Positions 23,234 through 30,879 of a stretch of DNA of 34,171 nt are shown here, piece by piece. Every line of letters begins with the position of its first letter. Position 1 is the stretch's first letter. This DNA is from a virus: positions 1-34,171 of the IMG/VR virus record IMGVR_UViG_3300044625_002158; one strand, given 5' to 3'. A program made the translations under genes and the position numbers. The notes under the pieces were generated by a model. That model was not told where the DNA came from. It made no database searches and worked only from the letters and a program-made list of their open reading frames with translations.

Positions 23234-23824
23234 TTACGAAATAGCGGTGAACGAAGTACCCGCAGCGTTGCGGCGGATCCAGTTCGGGAAGCTGGACAAC
23301 TTCAGCGTCAGCGAGGCGAGAACAACGCCCTGGACTTCCTTCTGGTTGCTGAACGAGACGGTCCAGTTACCGACGAGCCCTTGGGCTCCGGCCTGGTCGA
23401 TCTTCTTGTCGAGGTCCACGCCTGCGATCTCGTATTTGCCGAGCCACGCACGCAGCAGGGCCTCGAACACGGGATCCTGCACCGCGCCGGTGCTGCTCGT
23501 CGGCTTGTAGCGAACCTCGAACGTCATTTCGCCCGTGGTCGTCACGTCGACTTCGGTCGAGAAACCGCTGCGAGCCTCATCGCGAGTCGTGATGTCGACC
23601 GAGTTGGCGTTGCCGCCGACGTTGACCGTACGCACGTTGGCATATTCGGTGAACAGACTCGCGGTGTTGTAGCTCACGTCGCCCGCACCCGGAGTCTCGA
23701 CGGGACGAGCATTGAGGGCCTTCGGGGTGTAGGTGGTTACCTGGTTCGGCGCAGTGCCGGTCGTCGTCGTCGTAACGCCGAGGTACAGGTAGTGCTCGAA
23801 ACCGAATTGAAAATTAGCGGGCAT
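23234..23824 (-). CDS. major tail (tube) protein
   Basis: This 196-residue protein has GAGAGGA before ATG 23824. It is beta-rich with a Thr-rich opening (FGFEHYLYLGVTTTTTG) and a core such as GEMTFEVRYKPTSS and NWTVSFSNQKEVQGVV. Size and place right before the G/GT chaperones fit the tail tube of lambda-like siphoviruses (gpV position). It would polymerise around the tape measure to make the tail tube. No Ig-like extra domain is seen. Confidence 0.8.
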   Translation of the reverse strand: MPANFQFGFEHYLYLGVTTTTTGTAPNQVTTYTPKALNARPVETPGAGDVSYNTASLFTEYANVRTVNVGGNANSVDITTRDEARSGFSTEVDVTTTGEMTFEVRYKPTSSTGAVQDPVFEALLRAWLGKYEIAGVDLDKKIDQAGAQGLVGNWTVSFSNQKEVQGVVLASLTLKLSSFPNWIRRNAAGTSFTAIS

Positions 23825-23842
23825 CCTAAATCCTCTCTAAGG

Positions 23843-24385
23843 CTAAAGCCGAATCGTTGCGACCTTCTTGCCGAACAGTTCGACGATTTTCTGAAACGTG
23901 GGAGGGTACGCAGTGATCGGGTACTGACGGTAAAACACGTTGAGAATCTTCGTCATGCCCGACCGCAGCCACTGCTTGGTAATCGTTGCGGGACCGGACT
24001 CGTTAAGCAGCTTCGGTGCCCGCTTGCTGCTGCGGACGGTGTAGCGAACAGCGTTGCCACCGGAGCCCATGACCCAGGAATTCTTGGCTGGCGTCCTCGC
24101 CACGCCCGCCATCACGCTCTGTCGCGTCATGTCGGCGTCGAACAGGACGTATCGCAAACCGCCATGACCGCTCTTGTGCGAGATCGGAGGCAGGCCCGGG
24201 CGACTCGTCGACCGCTTCTTGTTGGCTTTGGCCTTCTTCTTTTCGATGATCGAATTGCGGATCACCTTCATGGCGTAGGCACCCGACTGCCGCAACACCT
24301 TCTCTTGTTTCCGCGCCAGTCGAGCGGCAAACACGGCGTACCGGCTTTCGTAGCGAATGCCCATTCGCACTTTCAGGTCAGCCAT
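23843..24385 (-). CDS. minor tail/neck protein, HK97 gp10-like or gpZ-like
   Basis: This 180-residue basic protein has GGAGCTC before ATG 24385. It has helical ends and a Lys/Arg-rich middle with RPGLPPISHKSGHGGLR, a motif (basic segment, then Pro-Pro-x-x-His) common in head-tail joining proteins of the gp10/gpZ type. Lambda synteny (between capsid and tail tube genes) supports that role. The overlap with the upstream gene is 8 bases. Confidence 0.7.
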   Translation of the reverse strand: MADLKVRMGIRYESRYAVFAARLARKQEKVLRQSGAYAMKVIRNSIIEKKKAKANKKRSTSRPGLPPISHKSGHGGLRYVLFDADMTRQSVMAGVARTPAKNSWVMGSGGNAVRYTVRSSKRAPKLLNESGPATITKQWLRSGMTKILNVFYRQYPITAYPPTFQKIVELFGKKVATIRL

Positions 24386-24827
24386 GAGCGACGAGCTCCA
24401 GGTCGAGTACCGTCACCAGCATTGCATTTTCGACATAGACGTCGCGGACGAACGTCTCGCGGTCCTGCACCGTCGACAGAACGTAGGACGTCGATAGCCG
24501 CATCAGCATCAGTTGATTCTGTAACCACTCGCTGAACGCGACGAAGGCTTCTTCCGCTGCCGCAATGGCACTGGGGCTGCGGGAGGCGTTCATCGTGCGG
24601 ATCACCACTCGGATCGTGTAGGTGCGGACCCAGTCGTCGCGGTACTCGCGACTTGCGGCCAGCGTGAGCGGGTACACGTCGATGACGTAGCCGCTCTCCT
24701 TCTCTAGCTCGACTACCGGGACGACGATCTTACGGACCTCTACCTCGGGAACCGGGAAGACCACTTCGTCGTCGATCACGGACTCGATGTAGTTGGCGAC
24801 GTCGTCGCGGATTTCGATGCTGCTCAT
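24378..24827 (-). CDS. tail terminator-like protein
   Basis: The start ATG at 24827 overlaps the upstream stop (ATGA); the frame extends to 24887 but overlaps the neighbouring gene. The 149-residue product begins with an acidic helix (SSIEIRDDVANYIESVIDDE) followed by beta strands with YVIDVYPLTLAASREYRDDW and YTIRVVIRT. That is the pattern of tail terminator proteins of the gpU-like fold. Position three genes after the decoration protein agrees. The fold match is by eye. Confidence 0.65.
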   Translation of the reverse strand: MSSIEIRDDVANYIESVIDDEVVFPVPEVEVRKIVVPVVELEKESGYVIDVYPLTLAASREYRDDWVRTYTIRVVIRTMNASRSPSAIAAAEEAFVAFSEWLQNQLMLMRLSTSYVLSTVQDRETFVRDVYVENAMLVTVLDLELVAHG

Positions 24828-25195
24828 CCGCTCACCTGTATGGCATAGACAACGATGAACGCGCCCTCGTTGTCGGCGTAGTTCCACTGCCGCCCCCCAC
24901 CAGGAAGATGGATCTCGCAGGTGATACTGCGACCCATCGGGTCTTCCCAGAGGATGCGGTCGTATCGGTCACATTCCCCGAGGCCCGACGCGATGACGTC
25001 CTCGGTTTTGAAGAACCACTGATCCGCAATCACGGTCGTCGTGTAGTCAGTCCCGGCGACCTCGATGTTCCGCGAACCCTTTACCGCCGTCAGGGAATAA
25101 GCCGTCTCGTCGCGCACATAGTCGATGAGCAAACCATGGTGCGCGACGAGAACGGGCCACATTCGCGTTAGACAGAGGTCCGTCGAGAACGTCAT
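24824..25195 (-). CDS. head-tail connector (head closure-like) protein
   Basis: This 123-residue protein has a mixed beta structure with TTTVIADQWFFKTEDVIASG and GRSITCEIHLPGGG, and two Cys. It overlaps its neighbours by 4 bases on each side, so it is tightly coupled to the connector genes. Synteny with lambda (FII position) suggests head closure or adaptor, but no diagnostic motif is visible. No membrane segment is present. Confidence 0.65.
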   Translation of the reverse strand: MTFSTDLCLTRMWPVLVAHHGLLIDYVRDETAYSLTAVKGSRNIEVAGTDYTTTVIADQWFFKTEDVIASGLGECDRYDRILWEDPMGRSITCEIHLPGGGRQWNYADNEGAFIVVYAIQVSG

Positions 25196-25467
25196 TCTTC
25201 GTCGTCACCGCCTGCGGCCGACGGCTGTGGGACACTCGTCAGAACCTGATTGAGTGCCACCACCTCGACCATCGACGTGTGCGTGTGACGTACCGACGCC
25301 TCGAACTGCTCGTAAGCAGCTTTGTCGCCGGAAGTCACCAAATCCCCCGCGCCGATCTCAAACAGCGTTTCGGTGCGAACCATCATAAATGGTCGCGCCT
25401 CACGCAGATTGCGAGCGACGGCAGCGACGAGAACGTAATAATCGCTCTCCGAAAAACCACTCATCAT
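25192..25467 (-). CDS. small head-tail connector-like protein
   Basis: This 91-residue protein has AGGGGG before the first of two adjacent ATG codons at 25467. It is helical, with LREARPFMMVRTETLFEIGA and a Glu/Asp-rich tail, and its size and place directly downstream of the capsid/decoration block resemble head-tail adaptor proteins (FI/gp6-like). No family signature is certain. The 63-base gap before the decoration gene shows no clear promoter. Confidence 0.6.
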   Translation of the reverse strand: MMSGFSESDYYVLVAAVARNLREARPFMMVRTETLFEIGAGDLVTSGDKAAYEQFEASVRHTHTSMVEVVALNQVLTSVPQPSAAGGDDEE

Positions 25468-25530
25468 TGCCCCCTATCTGTAAGCCTTGCGGCGTATCAC
25501 AAAACGACGTAGCGTATCAACGCCCGCCGA

Positions 25531-25869
25531 CTAACCGCCGAAGTAGTTCAGGAACACCTTGCCCTTGGCGGTGGTGCTGCCTGCGATGTATTCGGCCGCA
25601 AAAACCTTCACCGCTGTATCGCCAGAGCCATTGATAGCCATCTGATTCAGCGTGAAGTCGATATCCATCTCGGTCCCCTGATTGACGAAGGAGCCGAGGT
25701 TTCCGTTGAACTCGTAGATCCCCGAGACGCGGAGAGCACCGAGCTTGTTGGCCGGGATCGCCACGTCGGCTACACCGACGAACGAGCCGACCTTGACCGC
25801 CTGTCCCGCGGCGACGTCAGCCACCGGGGTGTAGTCGATCGTCGTACCCTGAGCACGAAATTTAGCCAT
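25531..25869 (-). CDS. capsid decoration protein, DUF2190 family
   Basis: This 112-residue protein has AAAGGA before ATG 25869. The pattern KFRAQGTTIDYTPVADVAAG, then GVADVAIPANKLGALRVSG, is typical of DUF2190, small proteins found beside major capsid genes and thought to bind the capsid surface (family knowledge). It lies directly downstream of the capsid gene. The same domain pattern opens the 934-residue fibre, which is the basis of the head-fibre idea. The product has no Cys. Confidence 0.85.
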   Translation of the reverse strand: MAKFRAQGTTIDYTPVADVAAGQAVKVGSFVGVADVAIPANKLGALRVSGIYEFNGNLGSFVNQGTEMDIDFTLNQMAINGSGDTAVKVFAAEYIAGSTTAKGKVFLNYFGG

Positions 25870-25894
25870 GATCTTTTCCTTTCAGGTCGAGAGA

Positions 25895-28042
25895 CTAGGC
25901 ACCGGGGGAGTAGACGCCAGCGCGACGGTCCTGCTTCGCGACACCCCAGTCCCAGTAGGCTCGCCACTGCATACCGAGGGTGTTGAAGTCGGTCTCTGCG
26001 CTCTCGATCGTCGGTGCCTGACGACCGTCCAGGTAGGCGATCTCGATCACCGCAACGTCGGCCGAGGGGGCCGCGAACAGCCACCACTTCGTCGTCGAGT
26101 TGCCAGTGAGCGACGCAGCGGAGACGTAGGGGCTCATGACGGGCTCGAACTGCCCGACGAACTCGTTGCCGATCTCCATCTGCTTGCCCGTCGTCGGGTC
26201 GCCCGCGACGGTCACGGTGGTGCGCGTCAGCAGGTTCGTCGCGTCGCGGTACTTGCTGGGGCTCACCAGCAGAATGCTCGGCACCAGGTCGATCGGGTTG
26301 CCGTGCTTGTCCTCCTGCGACCAGAACAGCGTCTCGGCCGAGGCCAGCGACGTTACGCTCAGGTTGGAGGACGAACCGGCAGCAAGAGCGTTGCTCTTGT
26401 AGCCGCTGCTCGCTGCGGGAGCCGCATTGAAGAACGAGTCGGTGTTGTCGAGCAACACGCTGAACACGCTCTTCTCATGCGTGCGAGCCGCCATGCGTCC
26501 GAACATCGCCGGGATTTGCAGGAACGCGCCCAAGTCGTCGTTTCGCATCATCTGCCGGGTCAGGGCCATCATGCGAGCGAACGTCTCGATCTGGTTCGAG
26601 TAGGTATCCTCGTCCAGTTCGGTATGTTTGATTTCGCCGGTCGGACCCAGCTTGTCGAGCTCACCCGGAGTCGTCACGCGATACTTCGTATGCGTTTTGA
26701 AATCCGAGTGCGGAACCGTGCGGCAGAACCGACGCACGACGCTCGGCACCTCGTTGTAGGCCCGCAGCAACATCTTGTTGGCGAGATTGCTGAGCGTGCC
26801 GGAGAGCGACAGCGTCGAAAAACCGCTGCTCGCTCGCAGGTCGCGATCGGCCTGGAACGCAGCCCGAATCGTATCGTCGTCCATCACGCCCGGGTGAGCG
26901 TAGCCGCCGCTGGCGCGGATCGTCTCGTGGATCAGGTAACGCAGGCCCGCCGCGCGAGGCAGGTTCCGGTGCGCCGCTTCGACGGTCTGCTCGCCGTAGG
27001 TGCGGACAGCGTCCGACTCGGTGCCGATGCCGCCTGCGACGTACATGGCCGCTTCGACCTGCTTCTGGGCCTCGGCCCCTTCAGCCCGCTGCGAAACGTG
27101 AATCGCAGGGCCACGGGAGTAGGACGCACGCAGCGTCGCCAGTTCGGCCTCGTTACGCATGCGATCTTCGTCCCAGTTCTCTCGCACGGCCTTGGCGGCC
27201 AGTTGCGGGTGGGCACCCAGCACCGAGCCGATCAGCGTCTGCCGCGAGACCGCCGCCTGGACCGCATGAGCGATCGTCGCATTGATCGCCTGCGGGTCGA
27301 GGACGGGTGCGGCCGCAACGGGAGCCGCAGCCGGGGCCGCAGGCTCCGCTACGGGCTCCGGGGCGTTAGACGCCTCGTAAGCCGCCCGCAGCACTTCCTG
27401 TTGAGTTTCGGACAGTTCGGAGGCCACGAAACCCTGTGCCTCCAGCCATTTTCCATAATCCATACGAGTATCCTCCGCAGCGATTGCTGAAGTTGCGCCA
27501 TCTGCGCCCAGGGAAACAAAACTCGCCTCCTGCAACGACCATTTACGGGCGACGTACACCGGGCCCTTAAACTTCTGGCCGTTCACCACCACACTTCGGC
27601 CCTCCGAAACGTATTCCGGCTGACCGATCAACCGCGCCCCGACAGATGCCTGCCAGGGGAATTGATTGCGACTGCTGCCGACTACCTCGGCAGCGTGTTC
27701 GTTGTTCGCGCTGATCACGCCCTTGACGATCACCTTGGTGCCGCCTTGGATGCTCTCGCTGTGCCCTACGATTCGGTTCGCGTCGTGCCCTCGGTGGATC
27801 GGCATGCGACCGCCCGGAGGCTTCTGCATGCCGCCGATGTCGAGCACGATCGGTGCTTCCGCGTGCCATCCACCGGGCCGCATCGGGGCTCCCGTGTATG
27901 CCACCATCGTGAACCGCGGGATTGATTCCTCACCGGCCGCGGCCTCGATCTCGACGTCCCCCGCCCCCGTTATTTCCAGCGGGTTGCGGAGGCTGGCGAT
28001 CATTAGCTGCGGGTTGCGCGGGTGTTTCTTCGGTTTGGGCAT
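25895..28042 (-). CDS. prohead protease-scaffold-major capsid protein fusion
   Basis: This 715-residue protein joins three functions. Residues 15-195 are an S78-type (HK97 U/gp4-like) prohead protease: His83/His86 in PIHRGHDANRIVGHSE and Ser133 in WQASVGA are the likely catalytic residues. Residues 205-325 are helical, with an Ala/Pro linker and a scaffold-like pattern (LSETQQEVLRAAYE). Residues 330-715 are an HK97-fold major capsid protein, with QMMRNDDLGAFLQIPAMFGR and THEKSVFSVLLDN. The start has GAGGA before ATG 28042 and overlaps the portal gene end by 113 bases. The precursor would be cut to release mature capsid protein; the cleavage site cannot be seen. Confidence 0.9.
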   Translation of the reverse strand: MPKPKKHPRNPQLMIASLRNPLEITGAGDVEIEAAAGEESIPRFTMVAYTGAPMRPGGWHAEAPIVLDIGGMQKPPGGRMPIHRGHDANRIVGHSESIQGGTKVIVKGVISANNEHAAEVVGSSRNQFPWQASVGARLIGQPEYVSEGRSVVVNGQKFKGPVYVARKWSLQEASFVSLGADGATSAIAAEDTRMDYGKWLEAQGFVASELSETQQEVLRAAYEASNAPEPVAEPAAPAAAPVAAAPVLDPQAINATIAHAVQAAVSRQTLIGSVLGAHPQLAAKAVRENWDEDRMRNEAELATLRASYSRGPAIHVSQRAEGAEAQKQVEAAMYVAGGIGTESDAVRTYGEQTVEAAHRNLPRAAGLRYLIHETIRASGGYAHPGVMDDDTIRAAFQADRDLRASSGFSTLSLSGTLSNLANKMLLRAYNEVPSVVRRFCRTVPHSDFKTHTKYRVTTPGELDKLGPTGEIKHTELDEDTYSNQIETFARMMALTRQMMRNDDLGAFLQIPAMFGRMAARTHEKSVFSVLLDNTDSFFNAAPAASSGYKSNALAAGSSSNLSVTSLASAETLFWSQEDKHGNPIDLVPSILLVSPSKYRDATNLLTRTTVTVAGDPTTGKQMEIGNEFVGQFEPVMSPYVSAASLTGNSTTKWWLFAAPSADVAVIEIAYLDGRQAPTIESAETDFNTLGMQWRAYWDWGVAKQDRRAGVYSPGA

Positions 28043-29483
28043 TGGGGTCCTCGTTCATCAGCGGGGCTGGCGTAGCACCAGGCATCGATAGCCCGATTTT
28101 TTCGCGAGCCTCTTTCATGCGCGCCAGCTGCTCGTAGTGCGATTCGAGGTCGACCGCTTCCCGCGTCGCCCACTGCTCGTCGGTCATCAGCCCGAGCGCG
28201 AGGTACTTTTCATCGGTCGCGGCCTGCGACTCTGGATCCACGGGCCGACGCGGCGGGAACACAAAGCGATGATTAATGGCTCGCAGATCGCCCAGCGCGG
28301 GGATCAGACCACTGATCAGCAACGCCTCGTCGAGCCACCATCGCCAGATCCGCTCCAGCACTACCAGTTCGCAGTCAGAGCGGTCGACGTCGTTCTGATT
28401 CCAGTACAGGAGATAGTCGAGTCGGCCGGAGGCGAAATTGTATTCGCGACTGCTGCCGCAGATGATGTTCAGCGGCGTATGGAGGCAGCGTCCGATCTCC
28501 ATCAGAATGTGTTCGCTGAAGCTGCCGAACTGCGTCGTCGGTTGCTCGGCCTTCAGTTGTGCCAGTTTCCATCCCGCAGGCAGCGTCAGCATCGCGCGAC
28601 GCTCCAGGTCGATCGTCAGGAAGTTCTCGTCGACCTCGTCGGGATTCTCGCTGAACGCCGAAGCGTCGCTGTACATCACGGCCGAGTAGTCCGCCGCGAT
28701 CTCTGCCGCCGCAATCGTCGCCAGCCGGTAGCGTCGCAGTTCGGCGAAGAGCGGGAGCGCGGTCGCCAGATGACTGACCCCACGCCGCTGATCGGGACGG
28801 TCGGCGCGAAACCAATGGATGACGTTTTCGGCGGGAATCGTATCGGTTTCGGTCGGTGAGATCGACCCGTCGAAGAAGTCGTCCCCCGGGTGCATTCGCA
28901 ACCGCTCATAGCTGACGGGGACGCCTGCCTCGTCGTAGCGAATGCCGTCGACCTCGTTCATGGTCAGCGTGCCGAGCGGATTCGTCCATAGATCCGCCTC
29001 GCTCAGACGCAGGTCGAGTTTGATTTCGCCCAGTAGCGTCGGATTACTAATCCGCTCGGCGAAGGACTCGCCGTCGACGTAATACGCCATCGCCATCGTC
29101 CGCAACTTCGACGGCAGATTGATCTCGCGCGCCCAGGCCGTCCAGGCTTCCTCGATGGCTCGATTGAGTTCGACATTCGGCGTCTGTACCTGGAGCGTCG
29201 GCCCGCGGCCGACGACATCATTGACCTTCGCCGCGACCATGCCTCGTGCAAACGACCCGCTCTCCAGGGCCTCGTAGCGGGCCCGCTGGCGGATCCGCTC
29301 TCGGATCGACGGGTCGAGAGCCGCCCGGGCAGAGCGGCCGTCGGCCATCGCCCAATACCGCTCGTTCTCGATGGTCGTCTGAGCCGAGTCGTATTTCGCG
29401 CGGATGGCGCGGGTGTAGGAATGTAGCCACTGGGACTTGTCGCGGGCCGGGGCCGGTGGTTTGGTTTTGAAAAAACCGAACAT
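27930..29483 (-). CDS. portal protein, lambda-type
   Basis: This 517-residue protein starts at ATG 29483, overlapping the stop of the joiner gene (ATGA). Features of the lambda portal family include the N-terminal SYTRAIRAKYDSAQTT, the ENERYWAMADGRSA segment, FRADRPDQRRGVSHLATALP and LKAEQPTTQFGSF. The family forms a dodecameric ring at the capsid vertex for DNA passage. The C-terminal tail is Gln/Pro/Gly/Arg-rich and overlaps the start of the protease-capsid gene by 113 bases, so its last residues are less constrained. Confidence 0.93.
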   Translation of the reverse strand: MFGFFKTKPPAPARDKSQWLHSYTRAIRAKYDSAQTTIENERYWAMADGRSARAALDPSIRERIRQRARYEALESGSFARGMVAAKVNDVVGRGPTLQVQTPNVELNRAIEEAWTAWAREINLPSKLRTMAMAYYVDGESFAERISNPTLLGEIKLDLRLSEADLWTNPLGTLTMNEVDGIRYDEAGVPVSYERLRMHPGDDFFDGSISPTETDTIPAENVIHWFRADRPDQRRGVSHLATALPLFAELRRYRLATIAAAEIAADYSAVMYSDASAFSENPDEVDENFLTIDLERRAMLTLPAGWKLAQLKAEQPTTQFGSFSEHILMEIGRCLHTPLNIICGSSREYNFASGRLDYLLYWNQNDVDRSDCELVVLERIWRWWLDEALLISGLIPALGDLRAINHRFVFPPRRPVDPESQAATDEKYLALGLMTDEQWATREAVDLESHYEQLARMKEAREKIGLSMPGATPAPLMNEDPNAQTEETPAQPAANDRQPPQPAGNNGGGGRRDRGRGR

Positions 29484-29701
29484 CAGTAGATGGACCCCGG
29501 GGACCGCTGCACCTGAATCCGAAACGGGCGACTGGTTCGCGATGTCGCGGCATCCTCGGCCAGGATGCGCAGGATATCGGTCGTCGAAGGCGCGTTGAAT
29601 TCAGTCGTCAGGGAACCCACGGTCGTGCGCTTCACGCCGCCCGTGAGCAACTGCGAGACGAGTTCTTTGCGCTGCGTTTTCGTCAACAGTGGATCTGCCA
29701 T
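29483..29701 (-). CDS. head-tail joining protein, gpW-like
   Basis: The preferred start is ATG 29701, giving 72 residues; a TTG at 29737 would add 12. The sequence has a helix (LLTKTQRKELVSQLLTGG), a beta turn (VKRTTVGSLTTEFNAPST) and a second helix (DILRILAEDA), matching the lambda gpW fold of about 68 residues. It lies between terminase and portal exactly as W does in lambda. gpW stabilises packaged DNA and prepares the head for tail joining. No strong ribosome site is seen before 29701. The 68-base gap to the next gene (29702-29769) shows no recognisable feature. Confidence 0.75.
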   Translation of the reverse strand: MADPLLTKTQRKELVSQLLTGGVKRTTVGSLTTEFNAPSTTDILRILAEDAATSRTSRPFRIQVQRSPGSIY

Positions 29702-29769
29702 ACCGTTATCGTCACGGACAGCAGGGGGCTGGGGCAACGGTCGCGCCGGTGAGTCGTTCCAGATGTGGA

Positions 29770-30513
29770 CTACGCCGTGCTCGCGATGTAGCTGAAGCGG
29801 TCAAGCCGAGTCGTTTTGGCCGAAAAACCCGGGACCGCTGCTGCCGACGAGAACCCGTGCCGCCATTCGGGCCCGGACTGGTTAGGGGGCGCGGTGACGA
29901 CAGATAGCACCGGATTGCCAAAATTAGCCACGGCCAGGTTCCACTGCGTTGCGTCAAGTTGCTCGTGGACGACCTCCAGATCGAAATCCCACGGTCCGAG
30001 CGGGACGTTCAGCACATTGGTTTGCAGCACGCCCGACAGCCACGATTCCGCGAAAGCCGATCCCGAAGGGCCTACTGGGTCGTAGCTTAGGATCAGTTGT
30101 AGCCGCCATCCTCCCGCTGCGGAGTCATACTGCAAAGCGTGTGTCAGCTGCCATTGGTTGTTATCGAAGAGCGAGAAGACGGAGACGCCTTGGTAATTGC
30201 CGCCGTACACGTCAAAGGCTTCGTATTGCCCGCTCAATCGATGACTCATGCCAACGATCGACGGCGACCAATTAGCGCAGCGGTCAAACAACCAACCATA
30301 TCCGTTGAACACCGACTGTTCCAAAACCTCCAAAACTCCGGCGGGGAACACGCGGACGACCTGGCTCCCGGGGTCGTTTAGTATGCCTCGCCACTGCCCC
30401 CGCAACGGGTCGGCGGTATAACCGAACGTCGCAAAACCGTCATCGTAGCCGCTGACCGGGTCGCACCCTCCGGGCCCGCAGCAACAACGACTGACCTGCA
30501 TGCGATTCCTCAT
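29770..30513 (-). CDS. hypothetical cysteine-tipped structural protein
   Basis: The best start is ATG 30513, overlapping the stop of the zinc-ribbon gene (ATGA) with GGAGAAAG upstream; a second ATG is four codons later. The 247-residue product has an unusual N-terminus, SRCCCGPGGCDPVSGYDD, then beta-rich sequence with FDVYGGNYQGVSVFSLFD and PLGPWDFDLEVVHEQ. The Cys-rich opening could bind metal or form disulfides. No family recognised. In lambda this stretch between terminase and W has no comparable gene, so this looks like an insertion in an otherwise conserved order. The rest suggests a virion beta-sandwich. Confidence 0.65.
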   Translation of the reverse strand: MRNRMQVSRCCCGPGGCDPVSGYDDGFATFGYTADPLRGQWRGILNDPGSQVVRVFPAGVLEVLEQSVFNGYGWLFDRCANWSPSIVGMSHRLSGQYEAFDVYGGNYQGVSVFSLFDNNQWQLTHALQYDSAAGGWRLQLILSYDPVGPSGSAFAESWLSGVLQTNVLNVPLGPWDFDLEVVHEQLDATQWNLAVANFGNPVLSVVTAPPNQSGPEWRHGFSSAAAVPGFSAKTTRLDRFSYIASTA

Positions 30514-30704
30514 GCGATCACTTTCTCCTCGGTGACGAATCGATAACCGCACCCCCGGCAATCCCGGCCGCGCACGACGCTGCCGTCTTCATTCGCCCTT
30601 TTTCTCGTCCAGTTCACGAAGCTCATCGTGCTTTGGCACCGCGGACACCTTAGACCCCGGCTTGCGTCCACGTCGGCCTGCGTCACTGTCTTGCGCTCGC
30701 GCAT
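30510..30704 (-). CDS. zinc-ribbon protein
   Basis: This 64-residue protein has CPRCQS and CRGCGY, 27 residues apart, as in zinc ribbons of transcription or nucleic-acid proteins (Com/NrdR-like general fold). It overlaps the next upstream gene by 116 bases in another frame and the downstream gene by 4 bases. The CxxC pairs make it more convincing than a chance frame. It probably binds nucleic acid or a partner, but no exact role can be given. Confidence 0.7.
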   Translation of the reverse strand: MRERKTVTQADVDASRGLRCPRCQSTMSFVNWTRKRANEDGSVVRGRDCRGCGYRFVTEEKVIA

Positions 30705-30879
30705 CGCTCACCTCCACGCTGGTGCGAAACAGATCCATATCGAGATCGAATTCGACGGCGGTCACGGTCCACCGCGCGCCGTTCCGCCGGAACACCATGC
30801 CGGGCACGGGAACGATCGGCAGCCACCACTTGTACGAGAGGTTGGCGGCCTCGAACCAAACCTGGTAGATCGCGCTCAT
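30589..30879 (-). CDS. hypothetical small protein downstream of terminase
   Basis: The start ATG at 30879 overlaps the terminase stop (ATGA); the frame is open to 31905, but that part is a shadow of terminase. The 96-residue product begins SAIYQVWFEAANLSYKWWLP and PGMVFRRNGARWTVTAVEF, an aromatic-rich beta region, then has a polar, Arg/Lys/Asp-rich tail. The last 116 bases overlap the zinc-ribbon gene, so the C-terminal tail may be poorly constrained. No family recognised. Confidence 0.65.
   Translation of the reverse strand: MSAIYQVWFEAANLSYKWWLPIVPVPGMVFRRNGARWTVTAVEFDLDMDLFRTSVEVSDARAQDSDAGRRGRKPGSKVSAVPKHDELRELDEKKGE

Noticed and set aside
23084-24535. 483-residue plus-strand reading frame
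   Set aside because: Antisense shadow of the chaperone, tube and neck genes, which have good ribosome sites and family features.
25492-25519. Direct repeat GCGTATCA twice, 20 bases apart, in a 63-base gap
   Set aside because: Too short to separate from chance and no further element nearby.
25868-27490. 540-residue plus-strand reading frame
   Set aside because: Antisense shadow of the capsid fusion gene, Arg/Gln/Val-rich without motif.
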